Assembly: GCA_046728115.1 (NCBI GenBank)
Contig: JBKPDW010000212.1
Location: forward strand, 1-19,607
Source of the DNA: CAVSWN01 sp046728115
GTDB taxonomy: Bacteria; Acidobacteriota; Vicinamibacteria; Vicinamibacterales; CAVVIG01
Reading direction: 5' to 3'
DNA: 19,607 nt
Position numbers and translations under genes: made by a program. The stretch's first letter is position 1; each line of letters opens with the position of its first letter. The notes beneath the pieces are model-generated. The model did not search any database, was not told where the DNA came from, and was given only the letters and a program-made list of their open reading frames with translations. Shown here piece by piece: positions 1 through 7,543 of this stretch.

Positions 1-1
1 C

Positions 2-118
2 GCGCTCTTCGCTCTCCTGACACACGTTCAGCTCTCCGTGCCGGCGTTTACGCTTCTGGGTTTTGTCGCGTTCTTCACTCTTCTCGGCGCTCGCCGTCAT
101 CGTCCCGTCGCAGCGTAG
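2..118 (+). CDS. C-terminal tail of an unidentified membrane protein (5' partial)
   Basis: An open frame enters from the window edge and ends at TAG 116-118, giving 38 residues. The tail is very hydrophobic, with a probable final transmembrane helix (VPAFTLLGFVAFFTLLGARR) followed by a basic end. This matches the last helix of an inner-membrane protein with a cytoplasmic positive tail. A VP-type C-terminal sorting signal (hydrophobic helix plus arginines) is a weaker alternative, because residues before the helix are also hydrophobic. The family cannot be named from this fragment. The gene is co-directional with the pilin units that follow, about 250 bases downstream. Confidence 0.45.
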   Translation, partial: ALFALLTHVQLSVPAFTLLGFVAFFTLLGARRHRPVAA

Positions 119-170
119 GCTATCGAGTCGTCGTTTTGTGCCGATATGAGCAATTGAGCCGGTCGAAACC

Positions 171-202
171 GATACAGTATCCTAAAAGATACACGTAGTA
201 TC
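171..202. promoter_or_regulatory. GATAC/GTATC inverted-repeat cluster upstream of the first pilin promoter
   Basis: Four 5-base half-sites alternate in orientation: GATAC 171-175, GTATC 177-181, GATAC 188-192 and GTATC 198-202. They form nested palindromes and lie 18 bases upstream of a -35-like TTGACT. A GTATC/GATAC pair also precedes the second pilin promoter (560-597), which suggests a regulator-binding site. It could instead be a weak hairpin ending the upstream gene, but no T-run follows. Confidence 0.35.
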
Positions 203-220
203 AGCGACAGGCTGAATATG

Positions 221-249
221 TTGACTCGGCAGTCTTCTCGCGCTACGGT
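221..249 (+). promoter_or_regulatory. Sigma-70-type promoter candidate for the first (broken) flp copy
   Basis: TTGACT (221-226) and TACGGT (244-249) are separated by 17 bases. Initiation near 256 would give a leader of about 116 bases before ATG 372. The arrangement resembles the one upstream of the intact pilin gene. The rest of 119-371 holds no gene that I can see and looks less GC-rich than the rest of the window. Confidence 0.4.
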
Positions 250-371
250 TGCTGGCAGCGCGAACGCTGCAGTGACCTAAAACGTCGTCGAGTGTACGTC
301 ACAGTTCCATTAGGGACTGTCGACGTTGCGCCTCGTGACGCACACGGCCACAGGCAGGAGACGACGGTTCG

Positions 372-546
372 ATGAAGATGCTGTTGAGGAAGTTTATCGA
401 GGAAAGGGACGGTCAGGACCTGATTTGAGTTCACGCTTCTGGCGGCGGTACTCGGTCTGGGTTCAATGGCTGGAATGATTTACATCAAGAACACGATCAA
501 CAGCGAATTCACGACCATCGCAAGCACCATCATCGCTGGGAGCTAG
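372..546 (+). pseudogene. flp: Flp-type prepilin, first tandem copy, frameshifted by one extra T
   Basis: ATG 372 follows a GCAGGAG ribosome-binding site (354-360). Reading gives 18 residues, through the prepilin motif GQDLI, and then TGA at 426-428. Skipping one T in the TTT run 424-426 restores the frame, starting EFTLLAAV and ending at TAG 544-546, for 57 residues in all. The restored protein matches the intact copy downstream at 33 positions by my count, including G/QDLIE around the cleavage site, AGMIY and NSEFT. The shift falls just before the conserved Glu+5, so the truncated product could not be processed or assembled. The sequence after the lesion keeps a clean coding pattern, so the change is recent, a sequencing error, or read through by frameshifting. 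Either way this is a duplicated pilin gene. Confidence 0.85.
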
Positions 547-559
547 ACGTGCGGAATCT

Positions 560-597
560 GTATCATCGTACGCGCAAGAACGTCTCTATAATGATAC
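560..597. promoter_or_regulatory. GTATCAT/ATGATAC inverted repeat upstream of the intact pilin promoter
   Basis: GTATCAT (560-566) and ATGATAC (591-597) are perfect 7-base inverted arms, 24 bases apart and followed by TTTT. They contain the same GTATC and GATAC half-sites seen before the first pilin copy and sit about 7 bases upstream of the -35 hexamer. An operator is one reading. A weak terminator of the first pilin unit is another. Confidence 0.3.
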
Positions 598-604
598 TTT
601 TGCG

Positions 605-634
605 TTGACGGATATTGAGTGCATTCGCTACTGT
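605..634 (+). promoter_or_regulatory. Sigma-70-type promoter candidate for the intact flp gene
   Basis: TTGACG (605-610) and TACTGT (629-634) are separated by 18 bases. The -10 context (TCGCTACTGTTG) resembles that of the first copy (TCGCGCTACGGTTG), consistent with duplication of the whole transcription unit. The predicted leader is about 120 bases long. No gene is visible between 547 and 760. Confidence 0.4.
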
Positions 635-760
635 TGAGTTGCACCGAGCGCTAGATAGTCATTGGTTGGTCGTTAGAGTCGTTTGGGTAGCAGCTGTTCG
701 GAAATGGCCAGTCGGCCTCGCTCGTGGATGGTCCGCGGGCTGTTGGAGGGAGTTTGCGAG

Positions 761-937
761 ATGAAGGCACTGTTGAAGAAGTTCGTGAGGGAGAGTGAGG
801 GCCAGGACCTCATCGAGTACGCGCTGCTGGCGTCGGTCATCGCCCTGGGGGTGACTGCCGGCATGATCTACGTGAGGAATCAGCTGAACTCAGAGTTCAC
901 AAGTATCGCTCAGTCGATCACTACGTCGGGTTCGTAA
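761..937 (+). CDS. flp: Flp-type type IVb prepilin (major pilin subunit)
   Basis: This 58-residue protein is the probable structural subunit of the Tad pilus. A short basic leader (MKALLKKFVRESEG) precedes the prepilin motif G/QDLIEYALL. Cleavage after Gly14 would leave the conserved Glu at +5 and Tyr at +6, the Flp hallmark. A single hydrophobic helix (ALLASVIALGVTAGMIYV) and a short polar tail follow. Length fits the family. I chose ATG 761 because GGAGGGA (745-751) lies nine bases upstream and the leader is then typical. An in-frame ATG at 683 would add 26 residues with no pilin character. It heads the Tad gene series, is separated from cpaA by a hairpin, and is closely related to the broken copy at 372-546. 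Confidence 0.93.
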   Translation: MKALLKKFVRESEGQDLIEYALLASVIALGVTAGMIYVRNQLNSEFTSIAQSITTSGS

Positions 938-973
938 GTTTGTCGACCCGGGTTCTCGCGTTCTATCTGGTGT

Positions 974-998
974 GAGGGCCGGCGGAAGGCCGGCCCTT
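974..998 (+). terminator. Terminator or attenuator hairpin after flp
   Basis: GGGCCGGC (976-983) and GCCGGCCC (989-996) form a perfect 8-bp stem, extendable by A975-T997, with a five-base loop and only TTTC after it. The short T-run suggests partial termination. That would give abundant pilin message and lower read-through into the assembly genes, as often seen after flp genes. Confidence 0.65.
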
Positions 999-1057
999 TC
1001 GCCTGTCGCCCCGGGCCAATCGGACGACCACATCCCCTGAGGCGCAAGGGAAGGTTG

Positions 1058-1570
1058 ATGGGAATCAGTCAGGGTGTCGTGATCGGCCTGGGGGCAGTCG
1101 CATGCCTGTGCGATCTGCGCACTCGGCGAATCCCTAACTTGGTCACGTTCGGGGGTGCCGCTCTGGCCCTCGTTTACTCTTTCTTCGCATTCGGTGTCGA
1201 GGGCCTGATGACCAGTGTGGGCGGTTGGCTGACTGGAGCGGCCCTGTTTTTCCCGATGTTCGCCCTCGGCGGGATGGGCGCGGGTGACGTCAAGCTTGCG
1301 GCATGCTTTGGCGCGTGGCTGGGTCCGATCACCTCTCTGTACATCGCGTTATACTCGGCACTTGCGGGTGGCGTCATGGCGCTGGGGGTCGCGCTCGCCA
1401 CAGGTTATTTCAAGACGGCCGTCCACAACGTGTGGCTGCTTCTCGCCCACTGGCGAGTGGTTGGGATCAGGCCTCTTCCTGAATTGACACTCGAAGGATC
1501 GCGCGGTCCCAGACTTCCATTTGCGCTGCCTATCGTCGCAGGCGCACTAGCAGCTATCTGGTGGCGTTGA
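1058..1570 (+). CDS. cpaA: Tad-type prepilin peptidase (A24 family)
   Basis: This inner-membrane aspartic protease would remove the Flp leader peptide. The 170-residue protein has several hydrophobic helices and both family motifs: Asp19 in CDLRTRRIPN and Asp77 in GMGAGDVKL, the paired catalytic aspartates of the GxGD/TFPP class. It lacks the N-terminal methylase domain of PilD-type enzymes, as expected for CpaA/TadV. ATG 1058 is preferred, with AAGGGAAGG just upstream. A TTG immediately before it (1055) could also initiate and would add one residue. It lies between flp and cpaB, co-directional with both. Confidence 0.92.
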   Translation: MGISQGVVIGLGAVACLCDLRTRRIPNLVTFGGAALALVYSFFAFGVEGLMTSVGGWLTGAALFFPMFALGGMGAGDVKLAACFGAWLGPITSLYIALYSALAGGVMALGVALATGYFKTAVHNVWLLLAHWRVVGIRPLPELTLEGSRGPRLPFALPIVAGALAAIWWR

Positions 1571-1612
1571 AGATTTTCCGACGATCGGCCGAAGATTCTT
1601 GAGGGACCCAGA

Positions 1613-2491
1613 ATGGATCGAAACACCCGGACTTTGATCGTTGTGCTCGTCGCCCTGGCTGCCGCCGGCGTGGCCACGTATGGCGTCGCGAAGGTCGTGC
1701 GGAACCGCCCTGTCGTCGAGAAAGAAGTGGCTCACACGTTCGTGGTCGCCGCGAAGCAAACGCTGCCGATGGGCGCGATGATTTCGCCAGCCGACGTCAA
1801 GCTCATTGCGTGGCCGGAACGATCCCCCGTACCCGGAGCATTCGCAAAAATCGAGGACGTCGCCAACCGTGGCGTCATCGCAGAAGTTCTCGAGAACGAG
1901 CCGGTCACGGAAGGCAAGCTGGCGCCAGTCGGAGGCGGTGCCGGATTGCCACCTACGATTCCAACGGGCATGCGTGCGCTGTCGGTGCGCGTCAACGAAG
2001 TAGTGGGCGTGGCTGGATTTGTCATTCCCGGTACCCGCGTAGACGTTTTTGTCACGCTGAAAGAGGGCACCGGTTCAACGACACGCATTGTCGTCAGCAA
2101 CGTCCAGGTACTGACCGCGGGCACGCGCTACGACCAGGACAAATCGAAGAAGGGCGATCCCATTCCGACGTCTGTGGTGACTCTGCTCTTGACGCCTGAC
2201 GATGCCGGACGTGTGGTCCTCGCGTCGACCGAGGGGCAGATCATGCTGACGCTGCGCAACCCGCTCGACGTGGCGCCGACCAGCACGGCACCCACACGCA
2301 CGGCAACATTGTTCGGCGGTCAGGCCCCGCCGGAGAAGGCCCCGGCTGCTCCGCGTCCGGCGCGCCCAAAGCCGGTAGAGGTCGTTGAAGCCCCGCCGCC
2401 GCCACCGCCTCCCCCAAAGCCGTACACAGTCGAAGCCATTCGCGCAGCGAAGCGAAGCTCGGAAACGCTCAAGGAGCGCGATCGGGAATAG
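1613..2491 (+). CDS. cpaB: Flp pilus assembly protein CpaB/RcpC, with proline-rich tail
   Basis: This 292-residue periplasmic protein is anchored by an N-terminal helix (about residues 6-25, LIVVLVALAAAGVATYGV). A SAF-like domain follows at about 43-105 (VVAAKQTLPMGAMISPADV), then the RcpC/CpaB domain at about 120-225 (GMRALSVRVNEVVGVAGFV and STEGQIMLTLRNPLD). Family members work with the outer-membrane secretin. The start has a good GAGGGA site (1601-1606). Unusually, the C-terminus carries a long basic and proline-rich tail with a run of eight prolines (near 2393-2416) and ends KERDRE, perhaps spanning peptidoglycan or contacting the secretin. Confidence 0.9.
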   Translation: MDRNTRTLIVVLVALAAAGVATYGVAKVVRNRPVVEKEVAHTFVVAAKQTLPMGAMISPADVKLIAWPERSPVPGAFAKIEDVANRGVIAEVLENEPVTEGKLAPVGGGAGLPPTIPTGMRALSVRVNEVVGVAGFVIPGTRVDVFVTLKEGTGSTTRIVVSNVQVLTAGTRYDQDKSKKGDPIPTSVVTLLLTPDDAGRVVLASTEGQIMLTLRNPLDVAPTSTAPTRTATLFGGQAPPEKAPAAPRPARPKPVEVVEAPPPPPPPPKPYTVEAIRAAKRSSETLKERDRE

Positions 2492-2495
2492 AGTT

Positions 2496-2509
2496 GGGAT
2501 TCGGGATTG
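2496..2509. repeat. Two-unit heptamer repeat after cpaB
   Basis: GGGATTC (2496-2502) and GGGATTG (2503-2509) are adjacent 7-base units starting four bases after the cpaB stop. On its own this could be chance. I list it because longer 7-base-period arrays occur at several other gene junctions here. Confidence 0.3.
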
Positions 2510-2563
2510 AGCCATAGAGGCAAGGCGCGCAAGGGTTCGCCGAGCGTTGGAGATCTGATCTTG

Positions 2564-3964
2564 ATGACGAAGACCGTGAAATCGATTGCCGCTTCGGCGG
2601 CGTTGGCTGCTTCCGTTGCGTTTGGTGTGGCTGCCTGGACGGCGACCGACCTTGCGGCGCAACAGGACCAGAGTACCGCGTCGGCGCGCGTAAACGTTAC
2701 CGCGGGCCGCTCCACCGTCTTGAACACGGATTTCGATGTCACACGGATCGCGATCACCAATCCCGCCGTGGCCGACGCCACGGTTGTCGAGCCTCGGGAA
2801 GTGTTAATCGACGGGAAAGCGCCGGGCACGGTCACGATGATCCTCTGGGGCGGCGATCGGCGCGTGCAGTACGACCTCGTCGTGGATCCGCCGGTCAACG
2901 CGCTGCAGCAGCAGCTTCGGGCCCTGTATCCAGGCGAAGACATCAACGTCCAGGTCAACGAGGAGGCGACGACGCTGTCGGGCCACGTGTCGAGCACGGC
3001 GGTGATGTTGAAGGCCGGCGAGATTGCGCAGCTGACGTCGTCGAAGACCAAGGTCATCAACCTGCTGCAGGTCCCGGGCGGTGCCCAGAGCGAACAGGTC
3101 ATGCTGCAGGTCCGATTTGCAGAGGTGAATCGTCAGGCCCTCACCGAGGCGGGGATCTCGCTGTTTACCGGCCCTCAGGGGTACAAGGACTGGATCTTGC
3201 GGGTCACTCCGGGATCGGCCGCGCCCCAGTTCGACGCGGTGCCGGGCAACACGCTGACATTCAGCGATTTCCTGAACATCTTTGCGTTCAACACGAAGTA
3301 CAACGTCGGCGCGCTCATCAAGGCGTTGCAGACCAAGGGGCTCCTGCAGAGTCTTGCCGAGCCGAACCTGGTTGCGTACAACGGCCAGGAGGCGAGTTTC
3401 CTCGCCGGTGGCGAGGTGCCGGTGCCGGTCGTGACCACCGGCGCGCTCGGCGCCGTGACGGTGCAGTACAAGGAATTCGGTATCCGTCTGAACTTCAGGC
3501 CGACGGTTGCGGGCGACGTCATCCGGCTTCACGTGAGACCGGAGGTCAGCACGCTCGACTTTGCCAACGGCGTCACGCTGAGCGGCTTCCGGATTCCCGC
3601 GATGAGTACGAGACGCGCCGAAACCGAGATAGAACTGCGCGACGGCCAGTCGTTCGCAATCGCCGGGCTGATGAATAATCTGTCGAGCGACGCTCGCAAT
3701 CAGATCCCGGGTCTTGGCAGCCTGCCGATCATCGGCTACCTGTTCAAGAACATGTCCAACCGCAAGGAAAAGACCGAGCTCATGGTCCTCGTCACGCCCC
3801 ATCTCGTCCGCCCGCTCGATCCCGACGAGGTCCCGGCATTGCCGACGGATCCCACCCAGTTCCTGAAGCCGATCCCTGGAAAAGGGGCTGGGGACTCGAT
3901 GCAGGGCGGCGGGGGAACCGTCGATGCGCCCCCGGTGAAGAGATCGAACAAGGGGCAGAAGTAG
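2564..3964 (+). CDS. cpaC: Outer-membrane secretin of the Tad pilus (CpaC/RcpA)
   Basis: This 466-residue protein would form the gated outer-membrane pore for the Flp pilus. From ATG 2564, with GGAGA at 2549-2553, it begins with a signal peptide (MTKTVKSI, then an Ala-rich core) and probable cleavage after DLAA near residue 32. Next come the secretin/pilus N-terminal domain (TDFDVTRIAITNPAVADATV) and a BON-like segment (VNEEATTLSGHVSS). The secretin core includes GGEVPVPVV near residue 282 and the terminal VTPHLVRPL near residue 410. An in-frame TTG at 2507 would place 19 polar residues before the signal peptide and is disfavoured. No separate RcpB or pilotin gene follows. Confidence 0.93.
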   Translation: MTKTVKSIAASAALAASVAFGVAAWTATDLAAQQDQSTASARVNVTAGRSTVLNTDFDVTRIAITNPAVADATVVEPREVLIDGKAPGTVTMILWGGDRRVQYDLVVDPPVNALQQQLRALYPGEDINVQVNEEATTLSGHVSSTAVMLKAGEIAQLTSSKTKVINLLQVPGGAQSEQVMLQVRFAEVNRQALTEAGISLFTGPQGYKDWILRVTPGSAAPQFDAVPGNTLTFSDFLNIFAFNTKYNVGALIKALQTKGLLQSLAEPNLVAYNGQEASFLAGGEVPVPVVTTGALGAVTVQYKEFGIRLNFRPTVAGDVIRLHVRPEVSTLDFANGVTLSGFRIPAMSTRRAETEIELRDGQSFAIAGLMNNLSSDARNQIPGLGSLPIIGYLFKNMSNRKEKTELMVLVTPHLVRPLDPDEVPALPTDPTQFLKPIPGKGAGDSMQGGGGTVDAPPVKRSNKGQK

Positions 3965-4024
3965 GAAGTTGGAAGTTAGAAGTTAGAAGTTAAGTCAGAA
4001 GTTCGAAGTCAGAAGTCAGAAGGC
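3964..4024. repeat. Heptamer array (AGAAGTT family) between cpaC and cpaE
   Basis: The 7-base units begin on the last base of the cpaC stop codon: GGAAGTT, GGAAGTT, AGAAGTT, AGAAGTT, a five-base AAGTC, AGAAGTT, CGAAGTC, AGAAGTC and AGAAGGC. This is a degenerate tandem array of eight heptamers, strongly purine-rich on the plus strand. The period of seven rules out a coding repeat. Related units recur at 10871-10911, 11044-11078 and 17982-18010. Confidence 0.9.
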
Positions 4025-4052
4025 CTAGAAACCGCACGGAGACCAGAACGAG

Positions 4053-5198
4053 TTGACCGGAACCGTTGGCATCATCGGGGTCAGGGATCGTCAGATCGAA
4101 GACTTTGTGCGGGCGAGTGGGATGCGGCCGCTCGTGCTTCTGGCGGAGGATCTCGCGTCGCCACGTGGACCGCTCGCGATGACGCCCGACGTCGTCGTCG
4201 TTGACGTGCGCGCGGATCGCCACCTCCTCAACGCCATCGCCAGCATCAAGCGCCGCAACCCGGCCATGGGTATCTGCATCGTCGTGCCGGCGCTCGAGCC
4301 GGAATTGATGCTGCAGGCCATGCGCGCGGGGGTCACCGAGTGCGTGGCGGAGCCGTTGACGCAGGGCGCCCTCGAATCGGCGATCGGCCGCGTGATGGTG
4401 CAGCGGGCCGCTCCGGTCGAAGGCCGCGTGTTTGCAGTGATCGGCGCAAAGGGCGGCGTTGGTGGCACGACGATCGCCGTCAACCTTGCGGAAGCGATCG
4501 CGCGCGCTGCTGGCGATGCGCTGCTCATCGATTTGAATATTGCGAGCGGCGACGCGGCGGTGTTCCTCGGCGTCGACCCGCGGTTCACGATCGTGGACGC
4601 TCTGGAAAACAGCCAGCGCCTAGACGAAGCATTCTTCCGGGGGCTCGTCGCTCACACGCGCTCGGGCCTCGATGTCCTCGCGTCGTCGGTCCGTGTCCTG
4701 GCCAGTCCGGTCGATCCCGGGCGGCTGCGCACGCTGATCGATTTTGCCGTCCGCTCGTACCGCGCGGTGGTCCTGGATGTGCCGCGCGGTGAGTCGTCTG
4801 CGCTCGATGCGCTCGAGGCGGCGTCGTCCATCTTCGTCGTGGTCAACCACGAGCTGCCGACGCTGAGCGCGGCGTACCGTCTGGTGGCGCGGCTGCGACA
4901 GAAGTACGGCAGCGACCGCATTTCGCTCCTGGTCAACCGATCTGACAAGCACTCGGACATCTCGCTGGCCGACATCGAAAAAGCGGTGAACGCGCGTGTG
5001 AAGCACGTGTTCCCCAGCGAATACAAGTCCGCGCTCGCTGCCGCCAACCAGGGGCAGCCGCTCGCGCGCAACACGGACACGCGCCTGGCGGCTTCGTTCC
5101 ACGAGCTCGTGCGATCGCTCACCGCGCCGGAAAGAACGGCGGACGATTCCAAACGGATGTTCGGGTGGCTCACGCCCCGGCGTTCGCAGGCTGATTGA
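4053..5198 (+). CDS. cpaE: CpaE/TadZ pilus localisation ATPase
   Basis: This 381-residue cytoplasmic protein of the ParA/MinD superfamily is thought to position the Tad machine. The N-terminal part (about 1-120) resembles a receiver domain (DVVVVDVRADRHLLNAI and AMRAGVTECVAEPL). The ATPase domain starts with the deviant P-loop AKGGVGGTT near residues 132-140. The lysine of KGGVGKT is replaced by Gly, as is common in CpaE/TadZ proteins. LLIDLNIASGDAAVFLGV follows, then a MinD-like region (VVNHELPTLSAAYRLVARL). The TTG start at 4053 follows GGAG (4038-4041). No better start keeps the whole N-terminal domain, so the start is moderately certain. The gene ends 17 bases before cpaF. Confidence 0.88.
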   Translation: MTGTVGIIGVRDRQIEDFVRASGMRPLVLLAEDLASPRGPLAMTPDVVVVDVRADRHLLNAIASIKRRNPAMGICIVVPALEPELMLQAMRAGVTECVAEPLTQGALESAIGRVMVQRAAPVEGRVFAVIGAKGGVGGTTIAVNLAEAIARAAGDALLIDLNIASGDAAVFLGVDPRFTIVDALENSQRLDEAFFRGLVAHTRSGLDVLASSVRVLASPVDPGRLRTLIDFAVRSYRAVVLDVPRGESSALDALEAASSIFVVVNHELPTLSAAYRLVARLRQKYGSDRISLLVNRSDKHSDISLADIEKAVNARVKHVFPSEYKSALAAANQGQPLARNTDTRLAASFHELVRSLTAPERTADDSKRMFGWLTPRRSQAD

Positions 5199-5215
5199 GG
5201 GTCGAAGGGTATTCC

Positions 5216-6544
5216 ATGGATTCCATGCTTTCGCTGCGCCAGCCGTACACGGTCGACACACGCCGGGTCGATTACCAGGAGCTGAAGAGCCGCGTCCATC
5301 AGGGTCTGCTCGATCGGTTGGACCTCGACCGCCTAGCGTACGTCAAGCGCGAGGAAGCGGAGCCCGAGATTCGCCGTTTGATCATCTCCATGCTCGAACG
5401 CGAGATGGAGGACACTCCGCTGACGCTCTCCGAACGGGAAGCGCTGACCGGCGACGTCCTCAACGAGCTCTTTGGGCTGGGTCCGATCGAGGTGCTGCTG
5501 CGCGATCAGGCTATCTCGGACATCCTGGTGAACCGCTTCGATCAGGTGTACATCGAACGGAACGGCGTCCTCGAGCTCACGGAGGTGGTGTTCAAGGACG
5601 ATCGTCACCTGCTCCGCATCATCGAACGAATCGTCAGCGCGGTGGGACGGCGTGTGGACGAATCGAGCCCGATGGTGGACGCCCGCCTGGCCGACGGTTC
5701 GCGCGTCAACGCCGTCATTCCGCCGGTGGCGCTGGACGGCCCCACGCTGTCGATTCGGCGATTCCGCACGGACAAGATGGGTGCCCACGATCTCGTCGAG
5801 CGCGACGCGCTGACGTTGCCGATGCTCCATTTCCTGGAAGCCGCGGTTTCGGCGCGGCTGAACGTCCTGGTCTCGGGCGGCACGGGCGCCGGGAAGACGA
5901 CGCTGCTGAACGTGCTCTCAGGTTTCATTTCCGATCGCGAGCGAATCGTGACGATTGAAGATGCGGCCGAGCTGGTCCTGCGCCAGCGCCACGTGGTGCG
6001 CCTCGAAACGCGTCCTGCCAACATCGAGGGCAAGGGCGCCGTGAAGCAGCGCGATCTCGTGATCAACGCCCTCCGTATGCGGCCCGACCGCATCGTGTTG
6101 GGCGAGGTCCGCGGCGAAGAAGCGCTCGACATGCTGCAGGCGATGAACACCGGCCACGATGGAGGCCTGACGACCATTCACGCCAACGGCGCGCGCGATG
6201 CGCTGCACCGCCTGGACACGATGGTGGCCATGGCGAGCCTGAACATCCCCGAGCGCGCGATCCGGCAGCAGATTGCCTCGGCCATCAATCTCCTCGTGCA
6301 CGTGACGCGCCTGTCCGACGGCCGCCGAAAAGTTACCGGCGTCACCGAAATCACCGGCATGGAGCAGGAGATCATTACGACGCAGGAAATCTTCTTGTTC
6401 GAACGCACCGGAATCAGCGACGATGGCAGGGTCAAAGGGGTGTTTCGCGCGACCGGCATCCGTCCAAAATGCGCCGACCGCATCGTTGCGTCGGGGCGGC
6501 CGCTGCCGGGCGAGTTATTCGAGCACGTGAAGGCGGTCGCGTGA
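5216..6544 (+). CDS. cpaF: Tad pilus assembly ATPase CpaF/TadA
   Basis: This 442-residue secretion ATPase (VirB11/PulE superfamily) is the motor for Flp assembly. The N-terminal domain ends with the typical LLRDQAISDILVN. Walker A is SGGTGAGKTTLLN near residues 219-231. The Asp box (ERIVTIEDAAEL) and Walker B (RIVLGEVRGEEALDML, near 292) follow, then the His box GHDGGLTTIHAN. All core residues are present. ATG 5216 has AAGGG six bases upstream. An in-frame TTG at 5195 would overlap the cpaE stop and is less likely. The tight order cpaE-cpaF-tadB-tadC is the canonical Tad core. Confidence 0.96.
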   Translation: MDSMLSLRQPYTVDTRRVDYQELKSRVHQGLLDRLDLDRLAYVKREEAEPEIRRLIISMLEREMEDTPLTLSEREALTGDVLNELFGLGPIEVLLRDQAISDILVNRFDQVYIERNGVLELTEVVFKDDRHLLRIIERIVSAVGRRVDESSPMVDARLADGSRVNAVIPPVALDGPTLSIRRFRTDKMGAHDLVERDALTLPMLHFLEAAVSARLNVLVSGGTGAGKTTLLNVLSGFISDRERIVTIEDAAELVLRQRHVVRLETRPANIEGKGAVKQRDLVINALRMRPDRIVLGEVRGEEALDMLQAMNTGHDGGLTTIHANGARDALHRLDTMVAMASLNIPERAIRQQIASAINLLVHVTRLSDGRRKVTGVTEITGMEQEIITTQEIFLFERTGISDDGRVKGVFRATGIRPKCADRIVASGRPLPGELFEHVKAVA

Positions 6545-6581
6545 GCAGAAATTACCAGCCGATGGCAGCCAGGGTTCGACC

Positions 6582-7541
6582 ATGACAGTCATCGTGGCGA
6601 TTTTTGTCGGCGTGTTTCTCGTTGTCGTCGGATCGTACTGGGCGTTCGTGATCCTCCCGGAGCAGCACGGGCAAACCGTCGTGCGGCGGCGCCTCAAGTG
6701 GGACGCTCCCACGCCGGCCGGCATCGAACTGCTGAAGAAGCCCCAGGTGTTGAGCGGCATCAACGCGCTCAACGAACTCCTCAAGAAAGCCGATCGAGTG
6801 TCGGGGCCTCTTCAGGAACTCCTCGAGCAGTCGAGCGTGAGTCTCACGGTCGGATCGTTCCTGTTGTTGACCGTGGTGTGCTTGCTGGCCGGCCTGGTGG
6901 CCGTGTACTGGTACACGGAGTTGTTGTGGCTCGGCGCGATCGTCGGCGGCATCCTCGGTGTCGTACCTTTCTTCATCCTCATCCAGATTCGCAAACGGCG
7001 CATCCGTCAGTTCGAGGAACAGTTTCCCGAAGCCATTCAGTTGATCGCGCGCGCGATGCGCGCGGGCCACGCATTTTCGACGGGACTGAAGATGGCGGGC
7101 GAAGAGCTGCCGCCGCCGTGTGGAACCGATTTCAAGTGGCTGTACGACCAGCAGAACTACGGCGCACAGCTGCCTGACGCGCTGCGGGCGTTCGCCCAGC
7201 GCGTGCCATCACTCGATGCGCGGTTTTTCGTCACCGCCGTGCTGACGCAGCGCGAGGCCGGCGGCAACTTGTCCGAAGTGCTCGATCGCCTGGCCGGCGT
7301 CATGCGCGAGCGATTCCGCATCAAACGCGAGGTGCGCGTGAAATCGGCCCACGGGCGCATCACGGCGTTCGTGCTGGCCGGCATGCCACCCGTGCTCGCC
7401 ATTCTCCTGCTCTGGACCAATCCTGAGGCTGCGAGGCTGCTGGTCACGGATCCCCTCGGCATCAAAATGATTGCCATGGCAGTGGTACTGCAGATTGTCG
7501 GTACGCTCGTCGTCCGCAAACTCGTGGACATCCGGTACTAG
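6582..7541 (+). CDS. tadB: Tad inner-membrane platform protein TadB
   Basis: This 319-residue polytopic membrane protein carries a type II secretion F domain. The first helix is near the N-terminus (VIVAIFVGVFLVVVGSYWAF). A helix pair lies at about 88-135. The cytoplasmic T2SSF domain starts near residue 143 (FEEQFPEAIQLIARAMRAG) and includes FFVTAVLTQREAGGNLSEVL. Further C-terminal helices follow (FVLAGMPPVLAILLL). TadB and TadC form the membrane base that couples to CpaF. It starts 37 bases after cpaF with a weak AGGG site and ends two bases before tadC, suggesting translational coupling. Confidence 0.94.
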   Translation: MTVIVAIFVGVFLVVVGSYWAFVILPEQHGQTVVRRRLKWDAPTPAGIELLKKPQVLSGINALNELLKKADRVSGPLQELLEQSSVSLTVGSFLLLTVVCLLAGLVAVYWYTELLWLGAIVGGILGVVPFFILIQIRKRRIRQFEEQFPEAIQLIARAMRAGHAFSTGLKMAGEELPPPCGTDFKWLYDQQNYGAQLPDALRAFAQRVPSLDARFFVTAVLTQREAGGNLSEVLDRLAGVMRERFRIKREVRVKSAHGRITAFVLAGMPPVLAILLLWTNPEAARLLVTDPLGIKMIAMAVVLQIVGTLVVRKLVDIRY

Positions 7542-7543
7542 GC

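Noticed and set aside
251..269. Possible sigma-54 promoter (TGGCAG with GC twelve bases on) before the first pilin copy
   Set aside because: The GG-N10-GC spacing fits, but the -12 element is ACGC rather than TTGC. A sigma-70-type pair with 17-base spacing overlaps the site, and the second pilin copy has nothing similar.
683..760. N-terminal extension of the intact Flp pilin from ATG 683
   Set aside because: The internal ATG 761 has a strong ribosome-binding site and gives a normal short prepilin leader. The extension does not resemble pilin.
2804..3802. Minus-strand open frame of 332 codons opposite cpaC
   Set aside because: The plus strand encodes a complete secretin. The antisense product is low-complexity and charged.
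3964..4024. CRISPR-like array
   Set aside because: Units are seven bases long and contiguous, without unique spacers, and no cas genes are near.
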